Shown here piece by piece: positions 10,801 through 21,796 of a stretch of 64,000 bases of DNA (its first letter is position 1; every line of letters starts with the position of its first letter). The DNA comes from Desmodesmus armatus (taxonomy: Eukaryota > Chlorophyta > Chlorophyceae > Sphaeropleales > Scenedesmaceae): positions 434,001 through 498,000 of the forward strand of contig VIIQ02000625.1 of assembly GCA_007449985.2 (NCBI GenBank), given 5' to 3'. A model generated the notes under the pieces. That model saw only the letters and a list, made by a program, of their open reading frames with translations, was not told the origin of the DNA and ran no database searches. The position numbers were made by a program, and so were the translations under genes.

Positions 10801-13800
10801 GTGCATTTCTGGCATGTAGACTGTGCACTGCTACAGAGGCGGTACATGGACTGTCTTGACTGCAGCTGTACTGTACTGTACTGTACTGTACTGTACTGTA
10901 CTGTACTGTACTGTACTGTACTGTACTGTACTGACTGCAGCTGTACTGTACTGCACTGTATTGTTATGTTGCTGTACTGAGTGCAGTTGCGGCCAGCCAG
11001 AGGCTGGTGCTGGCTGTCCAGAAGCTGCAGCGGCTGCCGGCAGACATGCAAGCAGAAGGAGCACTGGCGGCACTACGGCTGATTGCAGAGGTACACCGCT
11101 GCTTGCACTCAAGCTTTCTGCTCACTGCCCAAGCATTGCGCTGTCTTTCAGTAGACAATCCACATCCTGAAGTTTAAACCTTGATGACAGACAAAGGCTT
11201 GACTGGCAGTCTTCAACAGCACTTGATGGTGTGCCCTTGAGTTGCATTGTGGCTTGTGGTTTAATTGTGGTACTTTTCCTGCTTACATGCGTCGCACTAG
11301 GGCACGGTTTTAGAAGCTGTACTAGTTGCTGTGCCGTGCTGCTTGATCAACACACGACTGCCCGCAGGTTGTTGCTCCCCGTGAGGGGTCTCCGCTGACC
11401 TTCTCCATGATAGAGGAGTTCTCTGTTGGCACCTTCAGCTCAATGATCAGCCCGGAGGCCAGCCCAGACGTGCGGCAGGTGTGGTTGCGTTGGGGTTGGG
11501 GCAGGTTTGCGGTTTGCATTGAGTTTATACCATGTGAAGCCTAGTCATCTGAGAGGTATGTGGGCACCTTCAGCTCAATGGTCAGCCCCGAGGCCAGCCC
11601 AGACGTGCGACAGGTGTGTTGCTCTTGGCAGGGGGGTTTAGGTTTGCGTTTGGTGGGGTTCTATCAAGTCAATATCAGTCATCTGAGAGGTATGTGGGCA
11701 CCTTCAGCTCAATGGTCAGCCCCGAGGCCAGCCCAGACGTGCGACAGGTGTGTCGGGGGGGGGGGGGCACCAGGTTTGTGGGTTGCGTCGCATTCATAGC
11801 TTGTGAAGCCTAGTCATCTGAAGGGGGAGGGCAGGTTTGCGGTTTGCGTTGGGGTTTCATGTGAAGCCTCTAGTCATCCAAAGAGGTATGTGGGCACCTG
11901 CAGCTCAATGACAAGCTCAGACGCTAGCCCTGGTGAGAGGGCAGTATGTGTGTGTGAAGGACAGTGGGGCGCTGGCAGCTAAGCCAGCTCGTCAGCAGCT
12001 GGTAGGGTCAGGAGTGTTCCAGGTGTGGCGGCGGTAGGACAGTTTGGATCGCCGCCAGCTGTGTACGAGGTTGCATACCCCAATGCAGTATGCGACCCCG
12101 TACACAGCTGCCGGCGATCCAAACTGTCCTTATTGTCTCGAGCCTCTGCGACGTGCCCAACATTTCTCTGTGATGCACTGTACTGTATCACTTGACTTGA
12201 TGCTAGCTCTGTACTGCACTGTGTTATGCTGTGACTGCAGGCAGTAGCTTTGCTGCTCCCTCGCTTCGCGCGACACATGCCGCCCGCTCTGCGCGCCAGC
12301 GTTATTCCCGGCTGGGTGAAGACCCTAGCAGCAGACACACACTGGAATGTCAGGGCTGAGGTGCCACAGCTGCTGGTAAACCTGCTCACCCCATACCACA
12401 ACCAGCAGCAACAGCAGCAGCAGCAGCAGCCGGCGGCGGCGGCTGGCAGCAGCAGCGGGGGTGGTGGCTGCATGTTGGCAGCGGGGCAGGCTGCAGTGTG
12501 CGGGTGGGGGGGGCAAGGCTCGGGCGGAAGCTAATGCAGCAGCTGCGGGGTCTGTGGCTGACAGTTGGGCACTGGAGGACTTGCGTCTTGTGTGGTGAGT
12601 CTGATTGTTTGAGTTTGAGATCTTTTGGTTTTCGGGGTTTTATCGCTATGGTTTGGTGGGGTGCGTAGGGCGACTTTGGGTGAAGGGCTCACCGCTGACA
12701 TCTTGACTGGGCGTTGCTGCAAGTCCCATGTTGTTGCTGAACCCTAGTTCAACTATGGTAGCCCCCTCAACAGCACCCTGGCACTGGTGCTTTAGTGGTG
12801 CGACGTGTTGAGTCGCCATGTAGCTCCATGTCCCTGACACGCCTGCACTTGCTTCTTCTGCTGCCGCCTGTCGCAGTGACGTATGTGACCGCCTGTGCAA
12901 GGATACCTCCCTTCAAGTCAAGGTAGCAGCCCTAGCCAGCCTCGGCCAGCTCCTACCCCTGCTGCCTTCCTCATTAGTCATCAGCAACAAGCCCCCGCTG
13001 CTTGCACACTTTGCCGGAACAGCAAAGCCGCCGCCACAGCTGGCAACAGTACGAGTACCGCCGGCTTTGTGCACACCGCGCCTTAGTGGTCACTTGGCAG
13101 CGATGCGGCACCGGCAGCGGCAGCAGCGGCGGCAGCAGCAGCGGGCTGCTGAGGTGCGTGAGCAGTCGTACAAGCAGGCAGTACAGGAGTTAGTGCAGGA
13201 AGCGGATGCTATCGTAGCCTCGGAGCTACAGGGAGGACTACAGGGGCAGCAGCCTCCTGGGAGTGGTGCTGCTGCTTCTGATGCTGTTTCTACGGCAGAT
13301 GCTACTGCTGCATCAGTTGTCAGTGAGCAAGGCAGCAGTGACACGGAAGTACAGCAGCAGCAGCAGCAGCCGGGCAGCAGCGGTGAGACAGCAGCAGCAG
13401 CAGTTGGAGGCAGCGGGGCGGCATCGAATTCCACAGAGGGCCTGGGGCCGTGGCTGTTAGGAACTGCCGATGACACACCAGTGGGTGTGGATGACTCATC
13501 GGATGCAGAAGGGAGCATAGGGTCAGCAGTCGGTAGGGCTGATGAAGAGGCAGGGGCTGATAGTGGGCCGGAGGCACCAGGCAGCAGCAGCCAGCAGCAG
13601 CAGCAGCCAATGCAGAAGGCAGCAGCTGCTGCTCCTGGAACTGCAGCAGCTGAATTGCCGTGCGCCTGTGCTATGCATATAGGCAAGGTGAGGGGGCATT
13701 GGCTGGTTTGGAGTAGGAAGGGTGTGAATTAGGGCAGTGATGTGCGTAGGTTGGTCCCTCACACCTCAATTACGGTTGTATAATGAAGCAGAGTATGTTG

Positions 13801-16800
13801 GGTTGCAATAGCCTCAGCACTAGCAGGTGCATTGTAGCAGTCACACCAGGCTGGTGTTTGGATGCTTTCTGCTAAAGTCTGCTGCTACGGTCCAGCCACA
13901 GCCCTCACCCCCCCCCCTCTGTACTGTGTGTGCCACACTGAACGACCACCTAAGACATCAATTGCCACTGTTGCCAACACAGGTGGTGATTCGTGCTGGT
14001 ACAGAGTGTTGGCAGCACTCGTCTCTGAGCCTTTGCTTCGCTGCATCCCGCCCTTCCACCTCCCCCCCATCATACTGTGTATTGTCCTGTTATGATATCG
14101 ACCGACACTGCTGCTGCCACAGGTGGTGCTTCATGCCGGTACAGAGTGTTGGCAGCACCGTCTTTGAGCCTTTGCTTCGCTGCATCCCGCCCTTCCACCC
14201 CCCCCCCCCCCCATCATACTGTGTATTGGCCTCTTATAACATCGACCACCATTGCCCCCAACACAGGTGGTGCTCCATGCCGGTACAGAGTGCTGGCAGC
14301 AGCTGCAGGGAGCCTTTGCTTCGCTGCATGCCCCCCCCCCCCCATCACACTGTGTATGCCTAGATTATTGACCACCTAAGAGATTGACCGCCACTGCTGC
14401 TGCCACAGGTGGTGCTTCATGCTGGCACAGAGTGCTGGCAGCAGCTGCAGGGAGCCTGCATTTCGCTGCATGCCACCCATCACACTGTGTGTGCACGGTG
14501 CCTGCTTTATTGACGATTTGATATGTTGACTGCCATTGCTGCTTAACACAGGTGGTGCTTCATGCTGGTACAGAGTGTTGGCAGCAGCTGCAGGGAGCCT
14601 TCCTTGAGCTCGCAGTATCAGCAGTGAATGGTGATTGCAACGTTGCTGCTGCGCTGCTGCTGGCGTTCCCGGAGCTTTCAGAGGCATTGGGGCATCAGGA
14701 GGCAGCCAACATTCTGGTGCCTGTCGTGCTGGAACTCCTGCACACACACATGGTGAGTCAAGAGTGCACGTTTGTACGGGCCAGCGACTATTTTGGTGCC
14801 TGCTATGCTGGAATTCCTGCACACACAAATAGCAAGTCAAGAGTGCACGTTTTACTGGCCAGTCGCCATCCTTGTCGTGCTGGAACTCCTGCACACACAA
14901 ATGTTTCTGACTGTCATGATGGTTGTATCGCCTGTCATCAAGCTTAGTGTCTTACACACATGGCAGTAACACAGGCACGACAGGCACAGGATGTTGCATG
15001 TCGTGGTAGAACTCCTGCACACTCGCCGGGTGAGCCAAGGGCACATGTTGGTCGCTAGCCGAGGAGCAAGCTTGCTGATATAGCAGTGCATTTACCCACA
15101 AGACTATGTAGTGCTGCCACTAGTGCTGATGCATAGATGCTGCTGGTTTGGGTGATGAGCCCCTAGCTCGCTGGCTAGCAGAGGTTGGGACTCTGTTCCC
15201 AATTACTATACTGTATTGTACGGTGCTGTACTGTACAGTACTGTACTGCAATGTACCAGTGACTGTACTGTACTGCAATGCAGGATGCGCTGACACCGGT
15301 GCTTTCAGTGCTTCTGGTGGACATTGTGTCAGCCCTGGCGCCCGAGCTGCGTATCTGCTTGCTGCAGATGCTGCCAAATGTGGCGCTGCAGATAGGTGGG
15401 TGGTAGCTCAAGCAGTGCCGGCCTTCACAGCTTTGATTGTCTGTGTCATGCGGCCTCTACGCCTAGGCATCAGCTGTCAACGTTAATGTTTCACAGCTTG
15501 CTGCTTACGGTTATCAAACTTCAACGGCAGCAGATTTTGTGGTGCTTATTGACAGTATGTCTGTCACCAGTTGCAACGTAATACCGTTTGTTCACTTGTG
15601 TACACCCCTGGCTGCTGCTGCTGCTGCTGCTCTCGTGCTGATTACTGCTCCTGCAGATGCCGAGTTGGCGGGCGACTGGCGTGCGCGGCTGGCAGTAGCA
15701 CAGCAGCTCGCGGCAGTAGCAGGCCTCGTCACCAGCGCCCAGGTTGCCTACTGCCTGTGGCCCCTGCTGCTGTCCCTCGCAAGGGACCCTGTCTGTTCTG
15801 TCAGGCTAGCAGCAGCACAGCAGGCCGGGCCGCTGCTGCTGCTGCTGCCTGAATACGAGCTCCCTCCAGCTTTGGGTGACCAGCAAAAGGCAGCAGCAGC
15901 GGCGGCTGCTCTCAAGGCCGCTCAACAGGAGCACTGTCAGCATGATGCAAACCCTCCGGCTGGGCAGCTGTCTGGGGAGTCAGGGGCAGCGATGGGTGTT
16001 GTCAAGGGTGGTGGGGATGAGGAAGAGGCAGAGCATGCGATAGCAGCAGTGGTGGCAACTCGGGCGGTCAGTCCTGGAACCAGCAGCATCAGCGGCAGCA
16101 GCAGTAGGGTGACGGCAGGGGCGGACGGCCTGCCGCCACAGCCGCAACAGCAGCAGCAGCAGCAGCAGGCGGAGCCAGCGCTGCAGCCGCCGCAGGAGCT
16201 GGGACAGCAGCAGCAGTACCAGCAGCAGCAGCAGCAGTACCAGCAGGTGGAGCAGCAGTACCAGCAGCAGCAGGTTGGGGGAGGTGCTGGTCAGCGGTTG
16301 CGATGGGTGCGTAGGGGCCTCACAAGCGGCCTCTACCAGCTGCAGCAGCAGGTGGGCTTTTTGGGACAGCGATTCACAAGCACTGTCCTAAGTAGTTTAG
16401 CTTACAGAGTACATGCTCTTGAGCGCAAGGAAATGCTGAGTGCATTGAGAAAGGTACCTTATGAATCGCTCCCTGAAGCTGCTCCTGCTGTGGTGGCAGC
16501 CGGAAAAGGTCATCACCCCCCCCCCCCCCTTGAACCTTCAGCATACTTCCTCATGCCACACGGCTTACCAATTGTTCAATACTTGTGCTGCCTGCTGGCT
16601 AACTTTCCTGCTGCTGCTGCTGCTGTGCTATCAGGTGGACAAGGTAGTGGAGTCCCCAGGCCTGCAAAGGGTTGACTAACAGCTGGCTTGTTGAATGACA
16701 CACACCGCTGACCTGGCTGTTACGCTGCCTGCTCACCAAAGCTGCCTGCTGTTGCTGCTGCTGCTGCTGCTGCTGGCAGGTGGACAAGGTCATGGAGTCC

Positions 16801-18868
16801 CCAGGTCTGCAAAAGGTGGTCAACGGTGTTGACCAGCAGCTAGCCTGGCTACAGCAGCACCCGCAGGGTAAGGCCCTCTGGGACCTAGGCAGTAGGCTGG
16901 TGCGGGGCGGGGCAGATGCAGCAGGCGGCACAACTGCTGATGCTCAGGCGACACTGGAAGAGTTGCGGCGCCAACTGACCTCAATCCAGGTGGGTTGGTG
17001 GTGCTGGGGTGAGGTTTAGGGTTTGTGTGAATGGAACATGGCACGTCGGGTTGTTGGATGCATGCTCAGTGCAGCTACAACCAACAACAATGCAGCTACA
17101 ACCAACAACGAGTTTGCGGCACCTGTGTACACTACTCCAGCAGTAGGTTGGTGCGGGGTAGAACAGATACAGCAGGAGGCACACCTGCTGATGCTCAAGC
17201 GACCCTGGAAGAGCTGAGGCGGCAGCTGACCTCAATCCAGGTGGGCATCCCCTGCTCCTGCAGGAGCTGGGGTTGATAGTGCAGCGGTGAGGTTTATGGC
17301 AAAGTTTACTTGGGTCAAAATTTGTTTGGGACGGGGTAGAACAGATGCGGCAGGAAGCACACCTGCTGATGCTCAGGCGACACTGGAAGAGCTGCGACGG
17401 CAGCTGACCTCAAGTTGGTAGTGCTGGGTGCTGGGTGAGGTTTAGGGGTTTGTGTGATTGAAACAAGGGCAGGAGCTGTGGGTTGATAGTGCAGGGGTGA
17501 ACTTTAGGGTCTGTGTGATTGAAACATGGCACATCGGGTTGTTGGATGCATGCTCAGTGCAGCTACAACCAACAACGAGTTTGCGGCAGCAGTGTATACC
17601 ATTCCGTTGGCAACAACCATTCCTTTACACTACTTGGGCGGTGGATAGCTGGATCGTTGCCTGTCAAACTTTACTGTGAGGGGGATGTGCTCGGTTCTGG
17701 TGTTGCAGGCAGCAGCAAAGTGTGCCGCACACACAGGGGCGGGGGCACACACCAACACATGTCAATGCCTGTGCACCTGCAAGTTTCCATATTCTCAGTG
17801 TTGACAGTACCACCAAGTGAAGAAGTTAAGCACTTGTAAGAACACCCCCCCCCCCCCCCTCCTCCTGCCTCCCAAAAAGAAGTGTGCACATGTCAATGCC
17901 TGTGCAGGTGATGGGATCAGCAGAGCAATTTTGCACACTGTTTCGGCTGCGACAACAGTTTGGCGGTAAATTACCTTGAACAACGCATGTCGATGCCTGT
18001 GCAGGTGATGGAGTCAGCAGAGTTGGATCCCTGCAAGTTCCTCGCAACGCCAGCTTGGCACGTCCTGGCTGGCGAGCTCCTGGCACTCGGCAGCAGCACC
18101 AGCTGCAGCGACCGGTTGGTGTTTGTCGTGTCAGCGGCCAGTATCCTTGCCACGTATGCGCAGCGGCCGCAGCAAGCGGATGAGTCATTGCCGACGCAAC
18201 CGCTGCAGCAAGAGCAGCAGGAGGGCACTAGCGCTGGGGTAGTGTGCGTGCAGCAGATGCTGCAGCAGCTGCTTCGGTTATCAAGGGACCCTACAGCAGG
18301 TGTGAGGGTTGCTGTTGCTGCTGCTGCCAGCAGCTTACTGGCCCAGGGCGCTCCTGTGCAGGACATATTCATGGATACAGCTGCTGCAGGTGCCAGCAAT
18401 ATTGACTCCCTGCATGATGCTGGTGCTGCTAGCAGCGCTACAGCTGCCAGCAGCAGTACAGTTAGCCCCAGCAGAGAGCAGCAGGATGGGACCAGAAGTG
18501 CCTGCCGCAGCAGCAGCAGCACAGGAGGGTTGGTGGCCAAGGCCCCAATAGGTGCTGAGGGTGCTGGCTTCAGCGGAGGGGGTTTTAGCAGTTTATCAAG
18601 CAGCGGGATACTGTCAGCACCTGCGACAGGGTTGGCTGTCCTGCAGGATTGCTTGCAGCGGCTGCAGTGGGATGCTTGTGTGTCTGTTGCAGAAGCTGCA
18701 AAGGCGGGTGGCTGTGGGGGCTTGGGGAGCAGCAGCGGTGGTGGTGGTGGGAGTGGGGGTGAATATGCAGGTGCTGCTGATGCGGCAATTTTGGCGGGAA
18801 CGTCAGGGGGGAGTGCGGAGCGCACCGGCAACAGGCAGGTGGCTGGTGAAGCAGCAGATTTGTTGTAG
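7868..18868 (+). CDS. PPP4R1: Serine/threonine-protein phosphatase 4 regulatory subunit 1-like HEAT-repeat protein
   Basis: Scaffold/regulatory subunit expected to bind a PP4/PP2A-type catalytic subunit. Exons read by consensus and phase: 7868-8038, 8371-8454, 8960-9092, about 9800-9855, 10545-10608, 10987-11090, 11368-11478, 12241-12594, 12877-13687, 14552-14752, 15284-15395, 15657-16351, 16780-16989, 18005-18868; about 1,322 residues. Seen: N-terminal DPLSAMEKYCRSE block, HEAT helices (LLGDVYADVRLAALQQ; LLPRFARHMPPALRASV; LQVKVAALASLGQLLPLL), a long acidic Ser/Gln/Ala linker (exon 13), then C-terminal HEATs including DWRARLAVAQQLAAVAG with DPVCSVRLAAAQQAG, matching the PPP4R1 order. The linker and exon 15657 carry polyglutamine. 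A run of 8 G at 12506-12513 breaks the frame by one base. At least seven exons have tandemly duplicated edges. The start could also be ATG 7700. Exon 4 is the least certain. Confidence 0.85.
9052..9240 (+). repeat. Duplicated donor edge of PPP4R1 exon 3
   Basis: The end of exon 3 with its donor (GCTGGCAGCACTGCAGCAAG...CATCGGTAAGCGGGGTGAA, about 9052-9104) recurs at about 9190-9240 with a GTGAGC donor. The second copy is a decoy 5' splice site downstream of the true one. Confidence 0.75.
9785..10035 (+). repeat. Duplicated small exon of PPP4R1 (possible alternative exons)
   Basis: Two copies (9797-9868 and 9963-10032) of a 57-base segment encode DMETLWDLVQKLLVDADVE and DMETLWDVVQKLLVDADVE, each followed by GTGAGGC. 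Unlike most other duplications here, both copies keep a plausible acceptor and donor and differ by only one residue. They could be mutually exclusive exons or one could be inert. A weaker third trace (GTGGAGGTGGAGG) lies near 10311. Confidence 0.75.
10866..10980 (+). repeat. Pure (TACTG)n tract ending at a 3' splice site
   Basis: About 14 uninterrupted CTGTA units (10868-10937), then a short break and further copies up to TACTGAGTGCAG, which is the acceptor of the exon at 10987. Pyrimidine-purine alternation makes it read as both branch-point-like and slippage-prone. Confidence 0.85.
11418..11930 (+). repeat. Ladder of duplicated donor edges after PPP4R1 exon 7
   Basis: The 3' end of the exon 11368-11478 (GGCACCTTCAGCTCAATG ... 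CCAGACGTGCGGCAG/GTGTGG) is repeated at 11560-11620 and 11692-11755, period about 132 bp, and more degenerately at 11888-11930. Only the first copy joins the upstream part of the exon; the others are decoy 5' splice sites. Confidence 0.88.
12036..12130. ncRNA. Imperfect 43-bp inverted repeat; candidate miRNA-type hairpin in an intron
   Basis: Arms 12036-12078 and 12088-12130 pair over 43 positions with three mismatches (one would be a G-U wobble in RNA) around a 9-base loop. It sits in the PPP4R1 intron between exons 11368-11478 and 12241-12594. Size and pairing fit an algal miRNA or siRNA precursor; a young inverted-repeat transposon remnant is the alternative. Expression is unknown. Confidence 0.5.
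13962..14640 (+). repeat. Ladder of four duplicated acceptor edges before PPP4R1 exon 10
   Basis: Copies at about 13972-14065, 14112-14200, 14262-14330 and 14393-14476 precede the true exon (14552-14752). Each has an ACACAG or CCACAG acceptor followed by GTGGTG(C)TTCATGC(T/C)GGTACAGAGTG(T/C)TGGCAGCA and then diverges into a shared poly-C and TGTGTATTG tail. Period is about 130-150 bp. They would act as decoy 3' splice sites. Confidence 0.9.
14718..15045 (+). repeat. Ladder of duplicated donor edges after PPP4R1 exon 10
   Basis: The end of exon 14552-14752 (TGGTGCCTGTCGTGCTGGAA...CACACACATG/GTGAGTCAAG) recurs at about 14797-14862, 14874-14905 and 15001-15045. Copies two and three have lost the GT donor (ATAGCAAGTC, ATGTTTC); the fourth keeps GGGTGAGCC. 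So this one exon is flanked by duplications on both sides. Confidence 0.85.
15160..15260 (+). repeat. SINE-like dispersed repeat, family 1 (copy 2) with TACTG tail
   Basis: Body CCTAGCTCGCTGGCTAGCAG, GGTTGGGACTCTGTTCCCAA, then TACTGTATTGTACGGTGCTGTACTG repeats leading toward the acceptor at 15283. Plus-strand orientation. Best example in which body, tail and a used 3' splice site are contiguous. Confidence 0.65.
16610..16820 (+). repeat. Duplicated acceptor edge before PPP4R1 exon 13
   Basis: CTGCTGCTG...TATCAG/GTGGACAAGGTAGTGGAGTC (16613-16672) is a diverged copy of the true acceptor and exon start at 16743-16820 (GGCAG/GTGGACAAGGTCATGGAGTC). The upstream copy runs into a stop codon within a few residues. 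Confidence 0.85.
16880..17590 (+). repeat. Duplicated donor edges and intron unit after PPP4R1 exon 13
   Basis: The end of exon 16780-16989 (from AGGCTGGTGCGGGG to CCTCAATCCAG/GTGGG) recurs at about 17145-17250 (with an intact donor) and 17330-17420 (donor lost). The intron segment GGAACATGGCACGTCGGG...ACAACCAACAACGAGTTTG (17030-17115) recurs at 17520-17590, so exon edge and intron were duplicated together in units of roughly 245 bp or more. Confidence 0.88.
17750..18030 (+). repeat. Duplicated acceptor edges before the last PPP4R1 exon
   Basis: CACATGTCAATGCCTGTGCA at 17756-17776 and 17887-17909 precede the true CATGTCGATGCCTGTGCAG at 17986-18004. The 17887 copy continues with a near match to the exon start (GTGATGGGATCAGCAGAG). 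Confidence 0.8.
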
Positions 18869-20003
18869 CATAGCACGCTGGGCTTTTGACTGGAACACAG
18901 ATGGGTTGTGGGTGGTCGAAATACTGTCACATGGGTATGCAGGCAATGAACACGTTGGGTGCATGTGATACAAGATTCAGTCGACTGTGGCTGGACATGT
19001 GTTGCTGACTGGTAGTGTGCTTGGTGTACCATCTCCTGATCAGCCATAATGCTTTGGGGCATGTGTACCGCTCGCACGTGTATTGATCATGTATATATTG
19101 CTCAGAGTGCGTTGTTTGGATGTGACTGCACACAGCATAAATGTGACAGCCACCTTGTTCTGTAACAGTACCGGTGGAAATCAACACAGTATTAGATCGA
19201 AATCTTAAGGTTGAGAGCTTTATACGTTGCAAAGTTCACACCCCCACACATGACAGCAGTTTTGGTCTGTACATCCGTTGGAAAGTGCGACGCACGCAAG
19301 CCTGGTGGAGCGTATGCGAATGAAACGACGCCGCTTAATAGCTGTAGCTGGTTGAGAAACGTGCACGCGGCAGGAGCTGGGAATTCAGATTCCGCTGGTG
19401 ACAATGAGTGCCGCATCGCAGATTCCAGGATTGTCACGACTATGAGTCGTACTTGTCAAAGCATCTGGTAACCTGCCCGTTGTGTGCCAGGGCCTGAGTG
19501 CGATGCCGTCCAGTTCTGGTTGATAACGGTATCCTTGCAATTCACAAAAAAGATCAACGTAGCTGCTGAGCCGTCTGTAAATGAAATACAACATTGAGTT
19601 ACGTGCTTGCATGGCATGGATGCACCCATCGCCGTGAGGACTTCTGAGCGGTTACGAGGCGGCCGCGGACAGGGCGGACAGACAACCGTCGTCCAACGTT
19701 GGACTGCGTATGTCTTACTTCTGCTTATAAGTACCTATCGAGATTTCCGGCGCTGCTATGTGATCGACATTGCTCAAAACTGCCCCGCTGTGTCCATTTC
19801 AGCCTGATAAGGGACAGCAGCTGTACAGGCATAGCAGCACCCCAGCAGCAGCACGCCTGCAAAAGCCGCTGTGCCTTAGCATGATAACTCGCTATGCATC
19901 CCCGGTCTCGCGAGCTCAACTCAATCCGCCGTGTGTTAATTCCAGCCTGACGTGCTCCCATGGTGGGAGCAGCTGGTAGCGCCTGCAGCGGTGCTGGGGT
20001 ACC

Positions 20004-20054
20004 CCAGCAGCAGTATCCCAGCAGCAGTACCCCAGCAGCAGTACCCCAGTAGCA
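20004..20054. repeat. Short tandem repeat, CAGCAGTACCC units
   Basis: Four imperfect copies of a roughly 15-bp unit CAGCAGTACCC(CAG). Confidence 0.85.
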
Positions 20055-20164
20055 GCAAGTATACAGCAGCTGGACAGCAGCAGAACTGCAGTATCGCCTC
20101 CCCTGATCCCCAAAACAAATACCGGAAGGTTTCGATCCAGCACTGACGCCACCCGGGGCGTTAG

Positions 20165-20285
20165 ACGTAGTATAGGTATATGGGGAGATAGTACCAACCT
20201 TGGTACTAGCCAGCGAGCCAAGGAATCATAAGGGTGCCCACAGGGCTTACAACTTGTCGGCTTACAATTTGTTGTACCCCCAGTC
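20165..20285 (-). repeat. SINE-like dispersed repeat, family 1 (copy 3)
   Basis: On the plus strand ACCAACCTTGGTACTAGCCA, GCGAGCCAAGGAATCATAAG, GGTGCCCACAGGGCTTACAA, CTTGTCGG and TACCCCCAGTCTCTCAGG match the copy at 45664 block by block. This copy lacks a clear TACTG tail; the tail side reads GTAGTATAGGTATATGG. Confidence 0.7.
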
Positions 20286-21796
20286 TCTCAGGTCAAAGAA
20301 TTATCCATCTATGAATGCAATTGTTGCTACCTCAGGACCAGTGCCTTCGTCACCTTTCAGCAATACCTGGTGCAAGTGCTTGCACAGGCCAACGGCCGCT
20401 GCTCCCAAGCCCACTGCTCTGCTAGCAGGATCAGCCTCTGACAACATGCAAACATCTTTTGCTGTCAGGGGCTATGGTAGTCTCCCACAAGCTCTTGGAC
20501 AGCACCTACACTTGCAACCAGCTGCGCCATATGGCAATGCATTGACACCCAAATGGGAAGTACTGGGCTTGAACTGTCAGAGGGGCTCTTGATTGAGCGT
20601 TTCCTGGGTGCATATGTTGCTGACTGCACGATTTGTCTGCACCTGCAGCTGCAAGATCTTGGAGAGGGCATGTTCAGACAGGCATTGATGTCCAGCCCTC
20701 CACACCCCATTTTCCCCCAAATGTTTAATAAAATATTGAATTAGCAATTCGTGATTGATAAGGTCCCTTGCGGTCTGTATTTGGTAAACCATGCCGCTCC
20801 CGCCCGATGGTATTCTGTGACAGGCTGTAAAGCTGTTGCCGTCCTGCATCAGCTCAGAGCAAGTGGTGGTGACTGCTTAGTGACACAAGTTGCCTGTATT
20901 ACAAAAGCTGGTGGGGTGCGCTCCGCCCGGCAAGCAACTTGGGTCGCGAAAGGGCTGCTGCGAACGGCAAAGCAGCAGCCTCTGGAGTTGCAGCTCCTTC
21001 TGTCGGTCGGTCGTCAGAGGGTAGGCGGGAATACATGCTCCGGCCTGAAGTTGGCTCCGCATCCCTCACAGGATGAACAGCCAGCCTCCCCGCAAAGAGT
21101 TACTTGCCAGCTCGGTGCTGGTTCAACTCTCAGGGGATTCCCAAGCGCTCCGAGCAGTCACCGACACTTGCTCCGTTGCTTTCATGAGACTGGAATGGGC
21201 GGCCTTCTCGTTGGCAGTCTCGAATCTCTCTGCTGCTGCTGGAGCTGCATTTTGCACCTCCACCAGCAGCAGGGGGAACCAACCTGAGCCCTTTGTTCCT
21301 TTCACTTTGACCACTTTGTCACTCACTACATAGCAGCAGTGTGTATGATAGTACAAGCTTTGAAACATTCCTCCTGTTGATGACAAGCTGCTGGTATCAG
21401 CATTCTGTGACTGCATAAATTGTTTGCACCAAGCCAACCCCACTCGGCAACCCTTCTCACTCCGCCCCAGTTTACGTAGATCGCTGAAACAAGGGGCTGG
21501 AAGTACCTTGAAACCATGCCAATCACACATGAAGGTGTGCACCGCGCACAATGGTTGTGCAACCCCAGAGCTTGGTGCTTTGAGCACCCACAACAGTCAC
21601 CATTTGATTGACAAGAGAGAATCAAAAAGGCAAGGGGTTGTCGTGCGCAATTAGCTGTCACTGCCGAGGACATACACTACACAGTAGTAGTGAGCAGGGC
21701 GGTCGGGAAGGGGAGAAGATGCTACAAGGTGTAGCTTCCCTAAGGAGACAGGGGCCACTCAAAATGAGCAGGGAACCTGCGTTGGGCGATGCACAG

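Larger units (their letters stand above)
18869..21796. other. Unassigned stretch between PPP4R1 and the retrotransposon
   Basis: No recognisable gene. It contains a short tandem repeat (20004-20054), a family-1 dispersed repeat (20165-20285), and open frames up to 178 codons (20751-21287, plus) without family resemblance or strong codon bias. A minus-strand stretch at 19385-19612 has a plausible protein-like composition (YVDLFCELQGYRYQPELDG) but no partner exons were identified. Confidence 0.4.

Noticed and set aside
13090..13686. Long minus-strand open frame (198 codons)
   Set aside because: It is the antisense shadow of the Gln/Ala/Ser-rich linker exon of PPP4R1; CAG repeats keep all frames open.
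15160..15260. tRNA gene or tRNA-derived promoter in the family 1 repeat
   Set aside because: Box-like words are only about 10 bases apart and no cloverleaf can be drawn.
17971..19077. Long minus-strand open frame (368 codons)
   Set aside because: Antisense of the last PPP4R1 exon; low-complexity Ser/Ala/Pro composition, no motif.
20751..21287. Plus-strand open frame of 178 codons
   Set aside because: No motif or consistent codon bias, and no splice partners or conserved neighbours.
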